A stretch of 64,000 nt of DNA, taken from the NCBI RefSeq assembly GCF_015832195.1, contig NC_052032.1, positions 9,678,618 to 9,742,617 on the forward strand, given 5' to 3'. Under the pieces are notes generated by a model. The model did no database searches, had not been told where the DNA came from, and worked only from the letters and a program-made list of their open reading frames with translations. This stretch comes from Motacilla alba alba (lineage: Eukaryota; Chordata; Aves; Passeriformes; Motacillidae). This document shows positions 21,809 through 33,100 of the stretch, piece by piece. Numbering within the stretch: position 1 is the stretch's first letter; each line of letters starts with the position of its first letter. Both the position numbers and the translations under genes were made by a program.

Positions 21809-24800
21809 TGTGGAAGCTGGACTCTTGTTTAGCAGGCTAGCAGACCATTATTTCACTGTACTATGTTTTGGCAGCTGTAAGTGAATAACAGAGTATTTAA
21901 AACATGCTTTCTGGCAATTTAGAATAACTTTTAATTAAAAAAACAGACCACAATTTCAGTATTACCAAGAACAAAATGAAATCCTTATGCTGAAGTACTC
22001 AAAAACCCCAACTCTGGGTTAGTTTAACAACTGTACCAAAAAAGGCTCATGATCTAAATTAATGCAGACTACTCTAAGTTTAACTCATTCACAATAAATA
22101 CCATTAATTTTTTTTGGGGGGGTGTGGTTTAGAATGCTATTTTCATTTGAAATTAAGTAAAACAACGCCTTCCTTCTGCAGATCTTATTCAGACTTAATC
22201 AGACACCAAACTAAACCGAGCTTTGCTTTCTTAAAAATACATTTTCTCTTTCTGTAAAATACAAATCAACTAACAAATACCAAGAGCCATAAGAAAACAC
22301 TAAAAGAGTGAGAGACCAGTTTTTAGCTTTATGATTATTGTGTTACTGCTGCCTTTTCTTGGAAGAACTGGAGCACTCAAGGGCAGAGATTGCTGTGTGC
22401 AATTTCGCTTTTCATGCTTCTACCTTAGATAAAACTATGTCCATGAACTCACAGCAAGAAAATCTTTGATGCATGTAAAATTCAGGCATTAAGGACCAAT
22501 CATGAGGCAAGCAATAACTTCAGATGGCTTCCTTGTCTCTTGAAAGGTCTCACTCTGTGCAGGAGTACCAAATAAATTGTTTACATAAGTGTATTTCAAA
22601 GAAAACATGGCTCTATGGAGATTGTTGTTGTATCTTACATAAGTCACATTCCTGAAAAAGGTACCAGGCCTCAGCAGTTCATCGAAACCCTTCTCATCCA
22701 AGCTTCCATCAGCACGATTTACATTCAGAGCTCCACCCCGGGGGAGCAGCCCCACCCTGGGCTGTGATGTGCCACCGTGTTTGCTCTCTAGGCAACCTAC
22801 AGACCAGTTGGGTCACTTCAAGGCTATGAACAAGCTTGTTTCAAATGCAAATACACAAATGTTTTAATTACATGTTTAGCATTCTATTTTTTTTTTTTTT
22901 ACCCTGATGACAGAAAAAAGGTAATTGTTCTGAGGAAGCTGAGATCTCCCCTCTGTGCTCAAATTCAGAAACTCCTTATAGCAGTTCCATTGTTGGCTGT
23001 GCTACGGTTTAATTAATGCTAAAGTACCAGACCATTGAAAGAATTACTAGAAGACCAAATAGACTCTTATCTGTGGATGTATTTTATGTTAATTATGACC
23101 ATCTGTTTAGAAATCCTATTTAGTACTATGAACATTCAGTGCCCTTTAAGTAACAGGATACTTGTACAAGATGTCCTTATCTCAGCGAGCTTTTCAATAT
23201 TATGCAGCAAGTTTTGCCTCAAATGAATTCCCATAGTAAAACACCCCAAACTGGAAGTCAAACCTCTCAAAACCAAACTGCTGAGGTTACACTTCCAACA
23301 TAAGCCAGAAAATTCCCATGTATTGGACAAATCAGATTTTCCTCCAGCTTCTACGAAAGCACAGTCAAAGCTCTAGCAGGGATGAACAAACCCAGCCATC
23401 TTCAACATGCTATTGCTACATGTGCCTTTTAACCAAGGAAATTTAAAAGCAAAACAAGTAAGAATAAAGCCAAACGCTGAGCCAACAGGCCCAGAAAGAT
23501 TTCTGATTCCTCTGTTAAGAATGCCACCATTTCCTTTAGCACATCTGCCTCCCTTCTGAAACAGCTGAATGAGGTGCACAGAGCTGCGAAGCCTGTCTGG
23601 GAACACTCTCCTCAGAGCTTTCTGCAGCACCAGAAACATTAACACACCAACACCGACATTGCTGCTGACCTGGGGCTGACAGTGGGGCTTTCTGACTGCA
23701 ACACAGGTAACAGCACAGACCAGCCCACTCTGGGAAGTGTGTGACTGTCATGACTCACACGGGGAAAAGCTGAAGAGGCTGGTACACAGAGAGCTCAACT
23801 GCTGGTATGGCACTAACGAGCTCCTAATAAACAGTCCCTGTGTCCACACTGCTCATTAATTGTCCCAGACACAGGGATCTCTGCTCTGAGACAATACCCA
23901 CAGGTGCTTCGGAGACTCGCAAGAAATCACCTCTCTGTTTACGAGCTTTTAAAATACAGTTGTTTTCCTGACCAGCATAGAAATGAACACCACGGATTCT
24001 TCAAGTGTGCACCACCGGTTCTTAAAGAACTATCTCTGGGTGTTTAATCATCCCAAATGACAGACTCTACTAAGCATGTGGTGACCTTCAGATTTCTTGA
24101 CAGGAAAAAAAAATCTAATTAAGCCAGCAAACAGCTGGGAAAAGCTCTCGACTCCCAAAACTTCAAGCAGCCATTCAGGGAGGAATCTCCATACTTTATT
24201 GAGCCTGCCAGCTCTCCTGCCACTCTTCCACCCCAGTGTGTAGGAAAACAATCTCACATCTCCTAATTACCATGTCAACTCCTACAAAAAGCATAAGCCA
24301 AATGTTTAATAGATTCTTGCTCTTGTCAGAAACAATGTATTTCAGGGATGTCCTCGTGAAGAACAAATTGCTTCAGCACTCTAAACTGAGCAAACACAAG
24401 GAGGAGAGCAAAAAAAGAAGGTAAACTAGAAATCCCCTGGATTCAGTTTTTAACAGGCAGCACACTCCATTAGACAACTACCCTTGGTCTGGCAGATGTG
24501 TTATCTACCTCTACACTAACAGGGCTCCTCTTCCCTTTTCTCATTTTATTCATAGGCTAGAATATCTGATTAGACTGGAATGTGGGGTGGAAGGGCAGAT
24601 AAGTGAAACCTCAAGGCTTTCCTCAAACAGCTGTACCACTTACAAATGATGGAAGTGCTAAGATTTAGATGTCGTTAATAATTTTATAATAACTTTTAGC
24701 TACCTAATCCCAAGACATTCTCTACAACTAATCTAAATCATTATGCTGACTCAATAACCTCTGGACATGATAAACAGAATTCAATTCTGATTTCCCAAAG

Positions 24801-25789
24801 AAACCAAGCTTAGGTGACCACGCTGTTCTGTCAGTCTGCTCCTCTCCCACACTGCTCAGTCAGGGCATTTGCCAAACTGCAGACAGGCAAGTTTCACCCC
24901 TTATCACAGAAAGGGTTGAAGGCTTAACTCAGTGCCCCCACAGCGTCAGCTCTGCTCGGCTCAGGCTGCCTCCAACAGGTCCCTTGTGGGCCGTGGGCAA
25001 AGACAAATAAGCAGGGCTTGGGTGAGAATGAGACATGGAATAATTCTGTCAGCGCTGAACAAAGGGAAGCCTTCTCCACAGATGAAGGGAACGCTTGGAA
25101 AACCTGTGAAATTATATGGCATTTTCACAACTGAGGCTCAATTACAATCCTACTGTGGATTTAAGCCTAAATCTTAGAATTCAATTGATTTTGAATCACT
25201 AAATTAAAGAGTCCTTGATATTGACTTGCTCTTAATGCTGACTGCAGAGATCACGGTATTTTCTTTTTTAAAGTGATCTCCATTAAAACTTTTCATTTAT
25301 GCAGATGAATGGTTGGTTTGCACTACAAGGAGGCAGCTTTTTCCACCATTCCTTCCTAAGTTATGCTGTTCCTGAAAGCATTCTGCCTGGGTCAAAAACT
25401 CACCTATCACATAATACAATTATCAGTATTACCATATTCTCTGGAAGGGCTAGAATCTTTTATTAATTTCTCTTCAACAGCCACCATCCACAGATCTAAA
25501 AAACTGGCTTCATTAAAGGCTTAGGGAAGGGCCATCCTGTAACAGCTTTGCATCATTCAGCTATGATGGCTCGAAATTGAAATAAATCCTCTTTACTGGG
25601 GTGCCTTGCTTATTTCTACACTCCATAATATCCGTCACATGCAAATCTCTTTACATCATGTGAAAATTCTATATGTAGAGTCTTTAATGACCATTAAATA
25701 CAGTATTTCAATGCAACTGTTTCCCTGAACAAGAATGCTTTTCTGAGTATCTGCAGCCCAATTCAAGTTCCAGAAAAGTCACCAATAGA

Positions 25790-26032
25790 AATCCAGGTGG
25801 GAAGGGACCCATCACGTCCAGCTCTGCTTCTTGCAGGAGTACCTGACACTACACCACGTGTCCAGGAGCATCATCCACGCATTCCTGGAGCTCTGGCAGA
25901 CTTGGTGCCACCACCACTTCCCTGGGGAGCCTGTTCCAGGGCCTGGCCACCCTCTGGGGGAAGAGCCTTGCACCAATGTCCAACCTGAACTTCCCTGAGA
26001 GCTCCCCTCCATTTCCTCGTGTCCTAAACGTA
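25790..26032 (-). mobile_element. CR1 non-LTR retrotransposon fragment
   Basis: The plus strand reads GGGAAGGGACCC, later CACCACTTCCCTGGG, AGCCTGTTCCAG and CCATTTCCTCGTGTCCTAAA. This is the antisense of the CR1 3' region common in birds, so the element's sense strand is minus. It is 5'-truncated and diverged, in RC3H2 intron 1. Confidence 0.88.
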
Positions 26033-28478
26033 GATCTGAACATTCACATGCACCAGACTGCGTTTTGCAGAAATGCCTACGGGATTCTCTTGTTAACTGG
26101 TTAAAGAATCAAAGCTTGAATGCCTTCTGCCTCCTTAAAATGTGGCTGAAGAGTAATTCCTGTCAGCAGGGGCACAACATAAATTCACGCTCGTGGTTGC
26201 TGTGACTGCCAAAGTTCACTCAATTCAGGGTTAACTGCCCCAAACCAACACCAGAGTCAGCGCACCCTCAGCAGCTCTCACCTGCCCAACCCCTGCTACC
26301 ACAAATCATGCTAGCAGATTTTCAAAGTTCCTAAATACTCATGTAATGCCACTGTGGGTTTTTCCTTGTGTTTCGTAGGTGCCCCTGAAAGGAGAGCCTG
26401 TCCTTGCCACCAGCCTGATACCAACTCAGCTTCTGGAACAGTATTGACTGTTCAGGACTAACTGAAGGGCAAATAATTTTTTTTTGCCACCCAAATCAGT
26501 TGAACTCTCACTGAATGCAGAGAAAGGGAATCCATTTCTAAGCAGATCTACTTGGACACAGTTACTCCAAGCAGAGATACAGTGTAGAGCTCCTAACTTT
26601 TCGGTAATGTTTTCTGGGAGTAAGGACTCCCATGCATGCTTTAGTTCTCCAAGCTTTGGTTTGTTTGGTTTTTTTTTTTTTTTACATGACCTCCATGTTT
26701 AAACTATAATTTTTTTTTAGATGAGAAATTCTGTATTTTAGTATTTAAAAAACCACGCTAATGAAATACCATTTCTATTCTGAGATGTAGGCAAGAAAAC
26801 ACAGGGCTCCACAGGAGCTGGAAAGCCTTTTTAAAGCTTCTACAGAACGACTTTAGATGCCCGTGGACAAATAATTCTTCCCTCTCCTTAGGGTTGTCCA
26901 GGCAGCAAGGAGAGACCCTGAACACTCATCCCATTAAGGGTATATAAAATATGACCAAATTAAATGCAACACACTCCTACCAAATGCTATCAGCTATTAC
27001 CACCTGGGTATTGTAAATATTTTATCTATTTTAAAGCAACAAAGCCTTAAATAAATTAGATCAACACTCAAGATCAGGACTTCACTAAAGCACTGACACT
27101 AAAATTTGTTAGAATTTAGTATTTTTGAGAGAAATGGCCACAACCTCAAACAAGACAGAAATACAAGTTAATAAAAACACCTTTTCTTAGGGAAAGCTTT
27201 GCTTACAAGGCAGAAACAACAAAAAGTTCACAAAAAAAGGCATGAAGATCTTGGGAAAATAATTCACTACAAAAATTAAGACTTCACTGTTTCATGGAAT
27301 AATACTTATACCAGCAAGATAAGTTTCAATTTCTACTATTTCCACAGATATTTAGGAAAGACCAAAGGTCAAAGAACAGTATTTTGATTCAGAAGATTTA
27401 CAGCTGTACTGGCTGCTTCTCATTTAAAATTAGATCTTTTCTGCCACAATTGCAAATTTACACCCTTGTAATCCAAAAGACTGTTTTTAATTTTAGTTTT
27501 ATTATTATGATGTAGCTATAATGGCCATGAGAGAACAACCACAAGAGAAGCTACAGGAACTACAATTAAACCCAAACAAAATCCTAAGTTTGCATGGAAA
27601 TTAAAACAGGCCTAGATGAGAAAATCTCCTGGTGGCCTGTCTAAACTTTGTCATTATTTTCTCTCGTTACAGACCCATGCCATTCCCCTCTGAACCCTGG
27701 ATGAACTGAACACTCATCACTCTCCCACCACTCCGCTGCCCTTCTGTGCTTTGTGCTGACTCCTACACTTAACTGGAAACCCTCCGTGCACCTCGAGCAT
27801 CAGCAGAACCGGGACACGCTTTTCCTGCCCAGCTGTTGTGTGTTTTTGTGTTTAAGACACTTCAAACGTGACGCGGTGGGCGCAGTCCCAGGGCCTGTCT
27901 CCCACCACGACCCTCCTCCACCATTACCCTAGCGCACAGCCCCACGAGTATTCCAGACTGGGAATATTCATGGCTCCGCCGCGACTCTCCCCGGAGCCGG
28001 GGGCACCTCAGCGCGGACTGCCCGGTGCTGCGGCTCCCCAAGGGGCTGCCAGGGAGGGGACCGGGAGCCGCTGCCTCCGTTCGCCGGTGCCGGGCGGCCC
28101 CGCGAGTGCCCCCGCGGCTTCGCCCCGTCCGCAGGCCGCTGTCAGCCGCACCCGAGCCCGGCCCCGCTCCCGCACCAGGCCCGGCTGCCGCTCCAGGGCC
28201 CGGGCCCGGCTCCCGTTCCTGGGCCCGGCTGCCGCACCCGGGCCGGCTGCAGCTCCTGGGCCCGGGCCTGGCTTCCCGCTCCCGCCGTCATTTCGGAGCC
28301 GCCACCAAATGGCTGCCCGGGTCCCCGGGCCGGCCCCGCGGCCTGGCGGGGCCCGCCGGGCGCCGACACCCCTGCGGCCCCGGACGGGCCGCACAGGACG
28401 GGCTCAGCCCGACGCCGTTCCCGCCCGGTTCCCGCGGCACCGGGAGGCAGAGGAAGGACCGGGGTGGATGATGAGGGT

Positions 28479-28493
28479 GGGGGGGGGGGGGGG
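28479..28493. repeat. Poly-G run (15 G)
   Basis: Fifteen consecutive G inside the RC3H2 CpG island, followed by CGGGCGGGG. It could form a G-quadruplex and is prone to sequencing error in length. Confidence 0.9.
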
Positions 28494-28559
28494 CGGGCGG
28501 GGCCCCGGCGGGTCAGCGCGTCCCCCGCGGCGGCCGCCCCCGGCCGGCTCGTTCCGAGC

Positions 28560-28965
28560 CGTGCGGCGCGGCGCAGTGCGGTCCGTACCTGCGGGGCGGG
28601 GGCGGCGGCCGGAGCGCGGTCGGGCGGTGCCGGCCTCACGCGCCATGGGGCGGGCGCGCGGCCCGGCGGAGGCAGCGGCGGGAGCCCCGGCGGCGCCGCC
28701 TCATCGCGCTGACAGCGGCAGCGCCGCCACGCCCCGCGACGCCGCTCTCGCGAGACCCGCGCGCCGCCCGCCGCACGTGACCGCGCGGAGGGCGGGAGGG
28801 AGTTACCATAGAGACGGAGGGGCAGATGCGCCCGCCGCGCGGGCCCCGCCGCCAGGGGCAAGCGGGGGTCATCGAGACGGCGTGACAGAGCGGCGGCCGG
28901 CGCCGCCAGCGCCCCCTTGTGGCGCGCCTCGGGCAGAGCCGCCTCAGCGGTTCCTAGGTGCGCAA
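28560..28965 (-). promoter_or_regulatory. RC3H2: CpG island promoter and noncoding exon 1 of RC3H2
   Basis: Dense CpG island (whole extent about 27950-28965). A minus-strand donor CCCCGCAG|GTACGG ends the presumed noncoding first exon at 28589. Upstream of it lie TCTCGCGAGA (28746-28755) and an E-box CACGTGAC near 28774-28781. The transcription start is probably between 28600 and 28760. Confidence 0.7.
28746..28755. promoter_or_regulatory. TCTCGCGAGA palindrome (BANP/Kaiso-type element)
   Basis: A perfect 10-bp palindrome matching the CGCG element bound by BANP at CpG-island promoters of housekeeping genes. It lies where the RC3H2 core promoter is expected. Confidence 0.85.
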
Positions 28966-28967
28966 CG

Positions 28968-29071
28968 TTCGCCTCTGGCGTCGATTATTTATTGTCCTTT
29001 TAAAATTTAATCGGTAACTTTCGCCGCTAGTGTCGATTATTAATTGTCGTTCTAAATTGCAATTGATGACG
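28968..29071. repeat. Diverged 52-bp tandem duplication, AT-rich
   Basis: Two 52-bp copies (28968-29019 and 29020-29071) both read TTCGCC..CT.G.GTCGATTATT, then ATTGTC and a TTTAAA/CTAAAT-like core. They form an AT-rich patch at the upstream edge of the RC3H2 island. Copy 2 ends in TGACG, a CRE half-site. Confidence 0.75.
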
Positions 29072-29529
29072 TTATTATTGCTGGCGCTGAGGAGGAAGAG
29101 AGGATTGGAGGCGCCCTCCGGCCCACGTCGGTTGTCCCCGAGCCGCCTCAGGCCGGCCGGGCCCGGTGAGGTGTGGGGAGCGCTGGCGCTGCTGCCCCAG
29201 CACGGCAGCCCCGGAGCCACACCCGGGAGCTGCAGCTGCTTCTCCGGTCACGCAGAGATAACACAGCCTTAGCCAAGGGCACGGCGGTGCAGAGCTGTGA
29301 CTCCTGAGGGGGAAGAATTCATGGCACAAGTGGGTCAGACAGACCCCTCTGAAGGACAGAAAAATGCGTTACTAAATGACCGCCACTGGAACACCGTGTT
29401 TTGTTTACTACATCTTGTTTACTCAACACAGCAAGCCAAAATATTAACTGTTAAGGTATGCACAGAATTATTAACTGTGATCAGAGAAATCGCAATCTAT
29501 TTCTGACACAACGCCTCGTTTGCATTTCA

Positions 29530-31262
29530 TTTATTGTGTTATGACAAGACATGGTTACATGTAGGGACAGGGGCGAGGAAACTCCTCTAATGTGAACATG
29601 TGCACAAGACCAGGGTTTGTCCACAAAGCTTACTGAGACACTGCAGCCACTGAACAGAACATGCTGGTGGCCTGTCACACAACACAACTCCCTCTCATGT
29701 TTACATGCATGACCAAAATAACTCGGAACCTGCTCCCGCAGAAGATACGCTTCAAAAGATCAGTCTGTTTCCCCTCTGGCACACAGGGAAGCGCTCATGA
29801 GGGAAATACCCACACGTACACCTGACCGTGCCTGTAACAAGCAGTAACGGGAAAGTGCAGGGTGGACATTGTACACGCCCAACCCCTCACGTAGCTGATC
29901 AATAAAACCCCAAACAGGCTGGTGCACTCACAGACACAGGGAAGGAAAGTGAACTGACATTAAAAACTATTGTCTTAGATTTTAGAGCCAGCCAGATGCT
30001 GAAGCATTTGGGCCAGACTTCTGGACTCTGAGCAAGAACTTGGAACAGCACTTCTGAAACTTGAAGGAAAGCGTGGTAGACAAGAGTAAGAGCTACAGCT
30101 TGTTGCTAGTTGTAAGTACCATTATCTCATATTAACAACTGAAATGACCCTTTATTTATATTACATTTAGTGGAAAAAACATGTACCAGCCAGAGACACA
30201 GACTGCATCACAGGGTGCTCGATGCTCATGATGAAACTAAAATGGCCTTTGACAAAGCACAAACACACTTCTGCAAACACACATCATTGCTGTGTTACTG
30301 TGTCACAGGATCAGGGTTTGAGACCTCTATGTCTAAGCCATTGCTAGTCAGACAGAAATGCCTGGTTTTCAAAATTAGCATTGAAACTGTGATTCCCCAA
30401 CAGCACACAGCTGGATTTCACACAAGTGCATATAGCTAAGGTCTGTAAAAAAATGAAGGCAGATGTTATGATGCAACAAACAGGATAAACTTATCAAATA
30501 CAGGTATGCAAAACACTGGTATGACAGGAAAAAAACCCCACTATTAGAAGAAAGAAGTTTATAAAAATTCAGAACTTGATAAAACTAAAAGCAAGTCCTT
30601 TTCATGGGACTGTCCAGTTACAAATAAACTGCAAGGCAATACTGTTTGTTCCTTTCTCTTTTACAAATTCTCTATTTGCAAGACAAACTGAAAGGTTCCT
30701 TGATTAGTTTTTCTTTGTTGTGTGTCCTTAAACGTCACAGACTTGAGTATGAAAACACACCTACTTTCTGGAAGATCTACCAAAGTTTGGGCAAGGAAGG
30801 AGATGATTTCACCATGAACGATCCAGGAACTGGATGGGAACAACTGAATTGCTGAATAAATACAAACACCCCCTTCCCTCAGCTGTTGTCACCAACACCA
30901 TGGCTCAGGCTTCAGCTTATTGCAGTATCAGTAATAGTCTGAAAGTCAGCAGTGCCTGCCCTTGAAACAAGGAATATAAAACATCATTGGGGGACCAGGA
31001 AGTGCTCAGTATCATAGAAGAGAAGCATGAAATAATTTCCCATATTTTGCAGTTTAGTTTCAACTAGGAAACACCTTTTTTCACTGCCAGCAATAGCAAC
31101 CCTAAGGGAGCAGGCAGGTTTCCTGCTCCAAGGCCTGTCTTGGATCACCAGCCACCTGTTTGTGCTTCTCTCCCTCAGATGGGGATCTGGAACTGGAATT
31201 GCATCTAGAATTTCACTAGCCAGGAGCTTTTTGTGGAGTCTGACTCCACAATTGCCCAGCTA
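29530..31262 (-). other. ZBTB6: Probable 3'UTR of ZBTB6
   Basis: Noncoding AT-rich sequence after the ZBTB6 stop on the minus strand. Minus-sense AATAAA signals are at 30156-30151 and 29535-29530, and the true end is unknown. Between here and the RC3H2 island (about 29075-29530) I see nothing specific. Confidence 0.5.
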
Positions 31263-32558
31263 TCAATCATAGTCTATTTTAACTTTTGTAATAGTGTTCA
31301 GGTTTGGCTTTTCGCTGCTGCTCCTTCCATGAACAGAAGTCAAATGCTTTTTAAGAGCAGACTTGTGTTTGAAGTCCATGTCGCAGCAGTGGCACTTGTA
31401 GGGCCTGTCCCCGCTGTGGATGTTGAGGTGATCCTGGAGCGTGCTCTTGGCCGTGAAGGTCTTCAGGCACACCATGCACTGGAAGGGCCGGATCCCCATG
31501 TGCCCCCGGATGTGCCTGTTGAGATTCTTTTTTTGCGTAAACGTTTTGCCACATTGCAAGCACAGGAAGAGTTTGTGCATTTTCAGGTGTCTGAGATAGT
31601 TCTCGAGGTGCAGAAAGCCCCTCGGGCACTTTGGACACTGGTGCCGCCATGAGCTGCCAGAATCCTCCAGGCTCTGGAACCCATTCACCCCACTAGAAGT
31701 TCCTTCTGGATTGTCACCAACAAAAGCCTGAAAGTGATTTCCTGGCATTTCTGTATTCCTGCTTTCAACGGTAGAGTTTATCAAGGAGTGCTGGGTTTCT
31801 GGGAAATATAGATTTGTTTTAGAGGAAGTGCAAGGCTGAGGAAAATGATCATTCTCTACATTTGCCACACTCATGGAATCCATTCTGAAGATACAGATTT
31901 CATCATCCTTATACCCGATTTCCACTGTTGATATTTCTGGGGATTTCGTGTCCTTCCTTTCTGATGCCAAGCTCTGCGCTGCAGGGTGTGGGCCATCCCC
32001 ATCCCCATCCCCATCCTCCTGTTTCACGGGGTACTCTTCATTCTCTGGGCTGTCTTCAGAGATCTCGATTATTTCACAATCTTTTTCTAGAACCTCATCC
32101 CCGCTCCTTAGTTCAGCATCCGAGGAGTGGCACCCCTCAGCAGCCTGGGTACCGCTCTCCACGGAAGCGTCGATCTCCAAGTACTTGGACAAGGCCTCGG
32201 TGCACTTCTCCACAATGTGAACCATCTGCAGGTAACTCGCGGCCGTCAGGTACTTCAGCAGCTCCTTCTTCTTGACTTCCAGCGCGCCCGTGTAGCAGGA
32301 CAGCAGCAGCTTCCTGCCCACCTCGGCGCTCTGCAGGATGGTGATCCGCACCTGCCTGGACTGGTTGAGCAGGAACTGATCCCGCATGAAGGTGGAGCAG
32401 GCGGCGAAGATCACCTTGTGCCCCTGGAACTCGGTGTCGTTGATGTAGATGGACACGTCGCAGAAGAGGTTCTGCTGGCGCAGGAGGTTCATCTTTTGCA
32501 GCACGGCATCGCCCTGCTGCTCGAACTGGAAGTGCAGCACCTCCGAGTCCGCCGCCAT
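31263..32558 (-). CDS. ZBTB6: Zinc finger and BTB domain-containing protein 6, complete, 431 aa
   Basis: A nuclear BTB/POZ zinc-finger protein, presumed DNA-binding repressor. Residues about 10-120 form the BTB domain (LHFQFEQQGDAVLQKMN, FCDVSIYINDTEFQGHK, LLSCYTGALEVKKKELLKYL). An acidic linker includes the conserved DCEIIEISEDSP. Four C2H2 fingers span about 306-410, starting HQCPKCPRGFLHLENYLRHL and including LFLCLQCGKTFTQKKNLNRH. The CDS is uninterrupted. I chose the ATG at 32558 (MAADSEVLHF) because it has a strong Kozak context and matches the family start; an in-frame GTG upstream is not a start. It is slightly longer than the 424 residues I recall for human, partly through a DG repeat. 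ZBTB26 next door is its paralogue. Confidence 0.97.
   Translation of the reverse strand: MAADSEVLHFQFEQQGDAVLQKMNLLRQQNLFCDVSIYINDTEFQGHKVIFAACSTFMRDQFLLNQSRQVRITILQSAEVGRKLLLSCYTGALEVKKKELLKYLTAASYLQMVHIVEKCTEALSKYLEIDASVESGTQAAEGCHSSDAELRSGDEVLEKDCEIIEISEDSPENEEYPVKQEDGDGDGDGPHPAAQSLASERKDTKSPEISTVEIGYKDDEICIFRMDSMSVANVENDHFPQPCTSSKTNLYFPETQHSLINSTVESRNTEMPGNHFQAFVGDNPEGTSSGVNGFQSLEDSGSSWRHQCPKCPRGFLHLENYLRHLKMHKLFLCLQCGKTFTQKKNLNRHIRGHMGIRPFQCMVCLKTFTAKSTLQDHLNIHSGDRPYKCHCCDMDFKHKSALKKHLTSVHGRSSSEKPNLNTITKVKIDYD
31993..32016 (-). repeat. ZBTB6: Coding hexanucleotide repeat (4 x CCATCC), DG repeat in ZBTB6
   Basis: Four perfect CCATCC copies on the plus strand read as alternating Asp-Gly (EDGDGDGDGP) in the ZBTB6 linker. 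Human ZBTB6, as I recall it, lacks this run. Confidence 0.92.
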
Positions 32559-33100
32559 GGCGGGACCCGCGGGCACGGCCGGAACGCCTCGCCGGGCGCA
32601 GCCTCCCCCGCCTCCGGCAGGACCCGCTGTCCCGGGGCTCCCGGGCCGCCCGCCGCCGGCCGCGATCCCGCTCCGCCCCGCTCCCCGGCCGCTCCCCGCA
32701 GCCGGTGCCGCTCCGCCGCCGGTGCCGCAGCGCCCCGGAACAGCTTCCCCGCCCGCCCCTTCCGCCCGCCCGCCCCCGGCGCGCCGCGACCGCGGTGGAA
32801 ATGAGAGGCGGCGGCAGACAGAGTTAGCAGCACGTTTATTAGAAGACTTGGCACTGCTACAGCGGCTGCCGCTGGGGGAAACCGCACCGGCACCGGGGCG
32901 CGCCTCGCCCGCCGTTCGGTAGAGGTAGCGACGTGTCCGCCCCCGTAAGGCATCCCGGGGAGCGGCTACCGGGGCTCCTCCTCGCCATCAGCCGGGACGC
33001 GCCGGGGGAACGGCGAACCGCCGCCCCGAAGGCCGCCGGGACGAGCTGCTGGCTTCTTCGCGGCCACGGGACAACGCCCGGCAGCCGCCGACCCGCCTGC
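32559..33100 (-). promoter_or_regulatory. ZBTB6: CpG island promoter and 5'UTR of ZBTB6
   Basis: CpG-rich DNA continues from the ZBTB6 coding start to about 33100 and stops sharply. The start codon lies inside the island with no obvious acceptor just upstream, so the leader may be unspliced here. The start site cannot be fixed. Confidence 0.6.

Larger units (their letters stand above)
21875..28588 (-). other. RC3H2: RC3H2 intron 1 (5'UTR intron)
   Basis: About 6.7 kb between the inferred noncoding exon 1 donor (GCAG|GTACGG after 28589) and the acceptor above 21874. Apart from a CR1 fragment at 25790-26032 I see no gene. A minus-strand open frame of 88 codons at 22489-22755 resembles no family I know. 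Confidence 0.6.

Noticed and set aside
27868..29010. 380-codon plus-strand open frame
   Set aside because: GC-rich RC3H2 promoter island; Pro/Ala/Arg low-complexity and matched by equally long antisense frames.
32559..32576. N-terminal extension of ZBTB6 from an upstream in-frame GTG
   Set aside because: GTG is not a credible start here; the ATG at 32558 has a strong context and fits the family.
31233..32804. Plus-strand open frames antisense to ZBTB6
   Set aside because: Shadows of the ZBTB6 coding strand, leucine/valine-rich in the usual antisense way.
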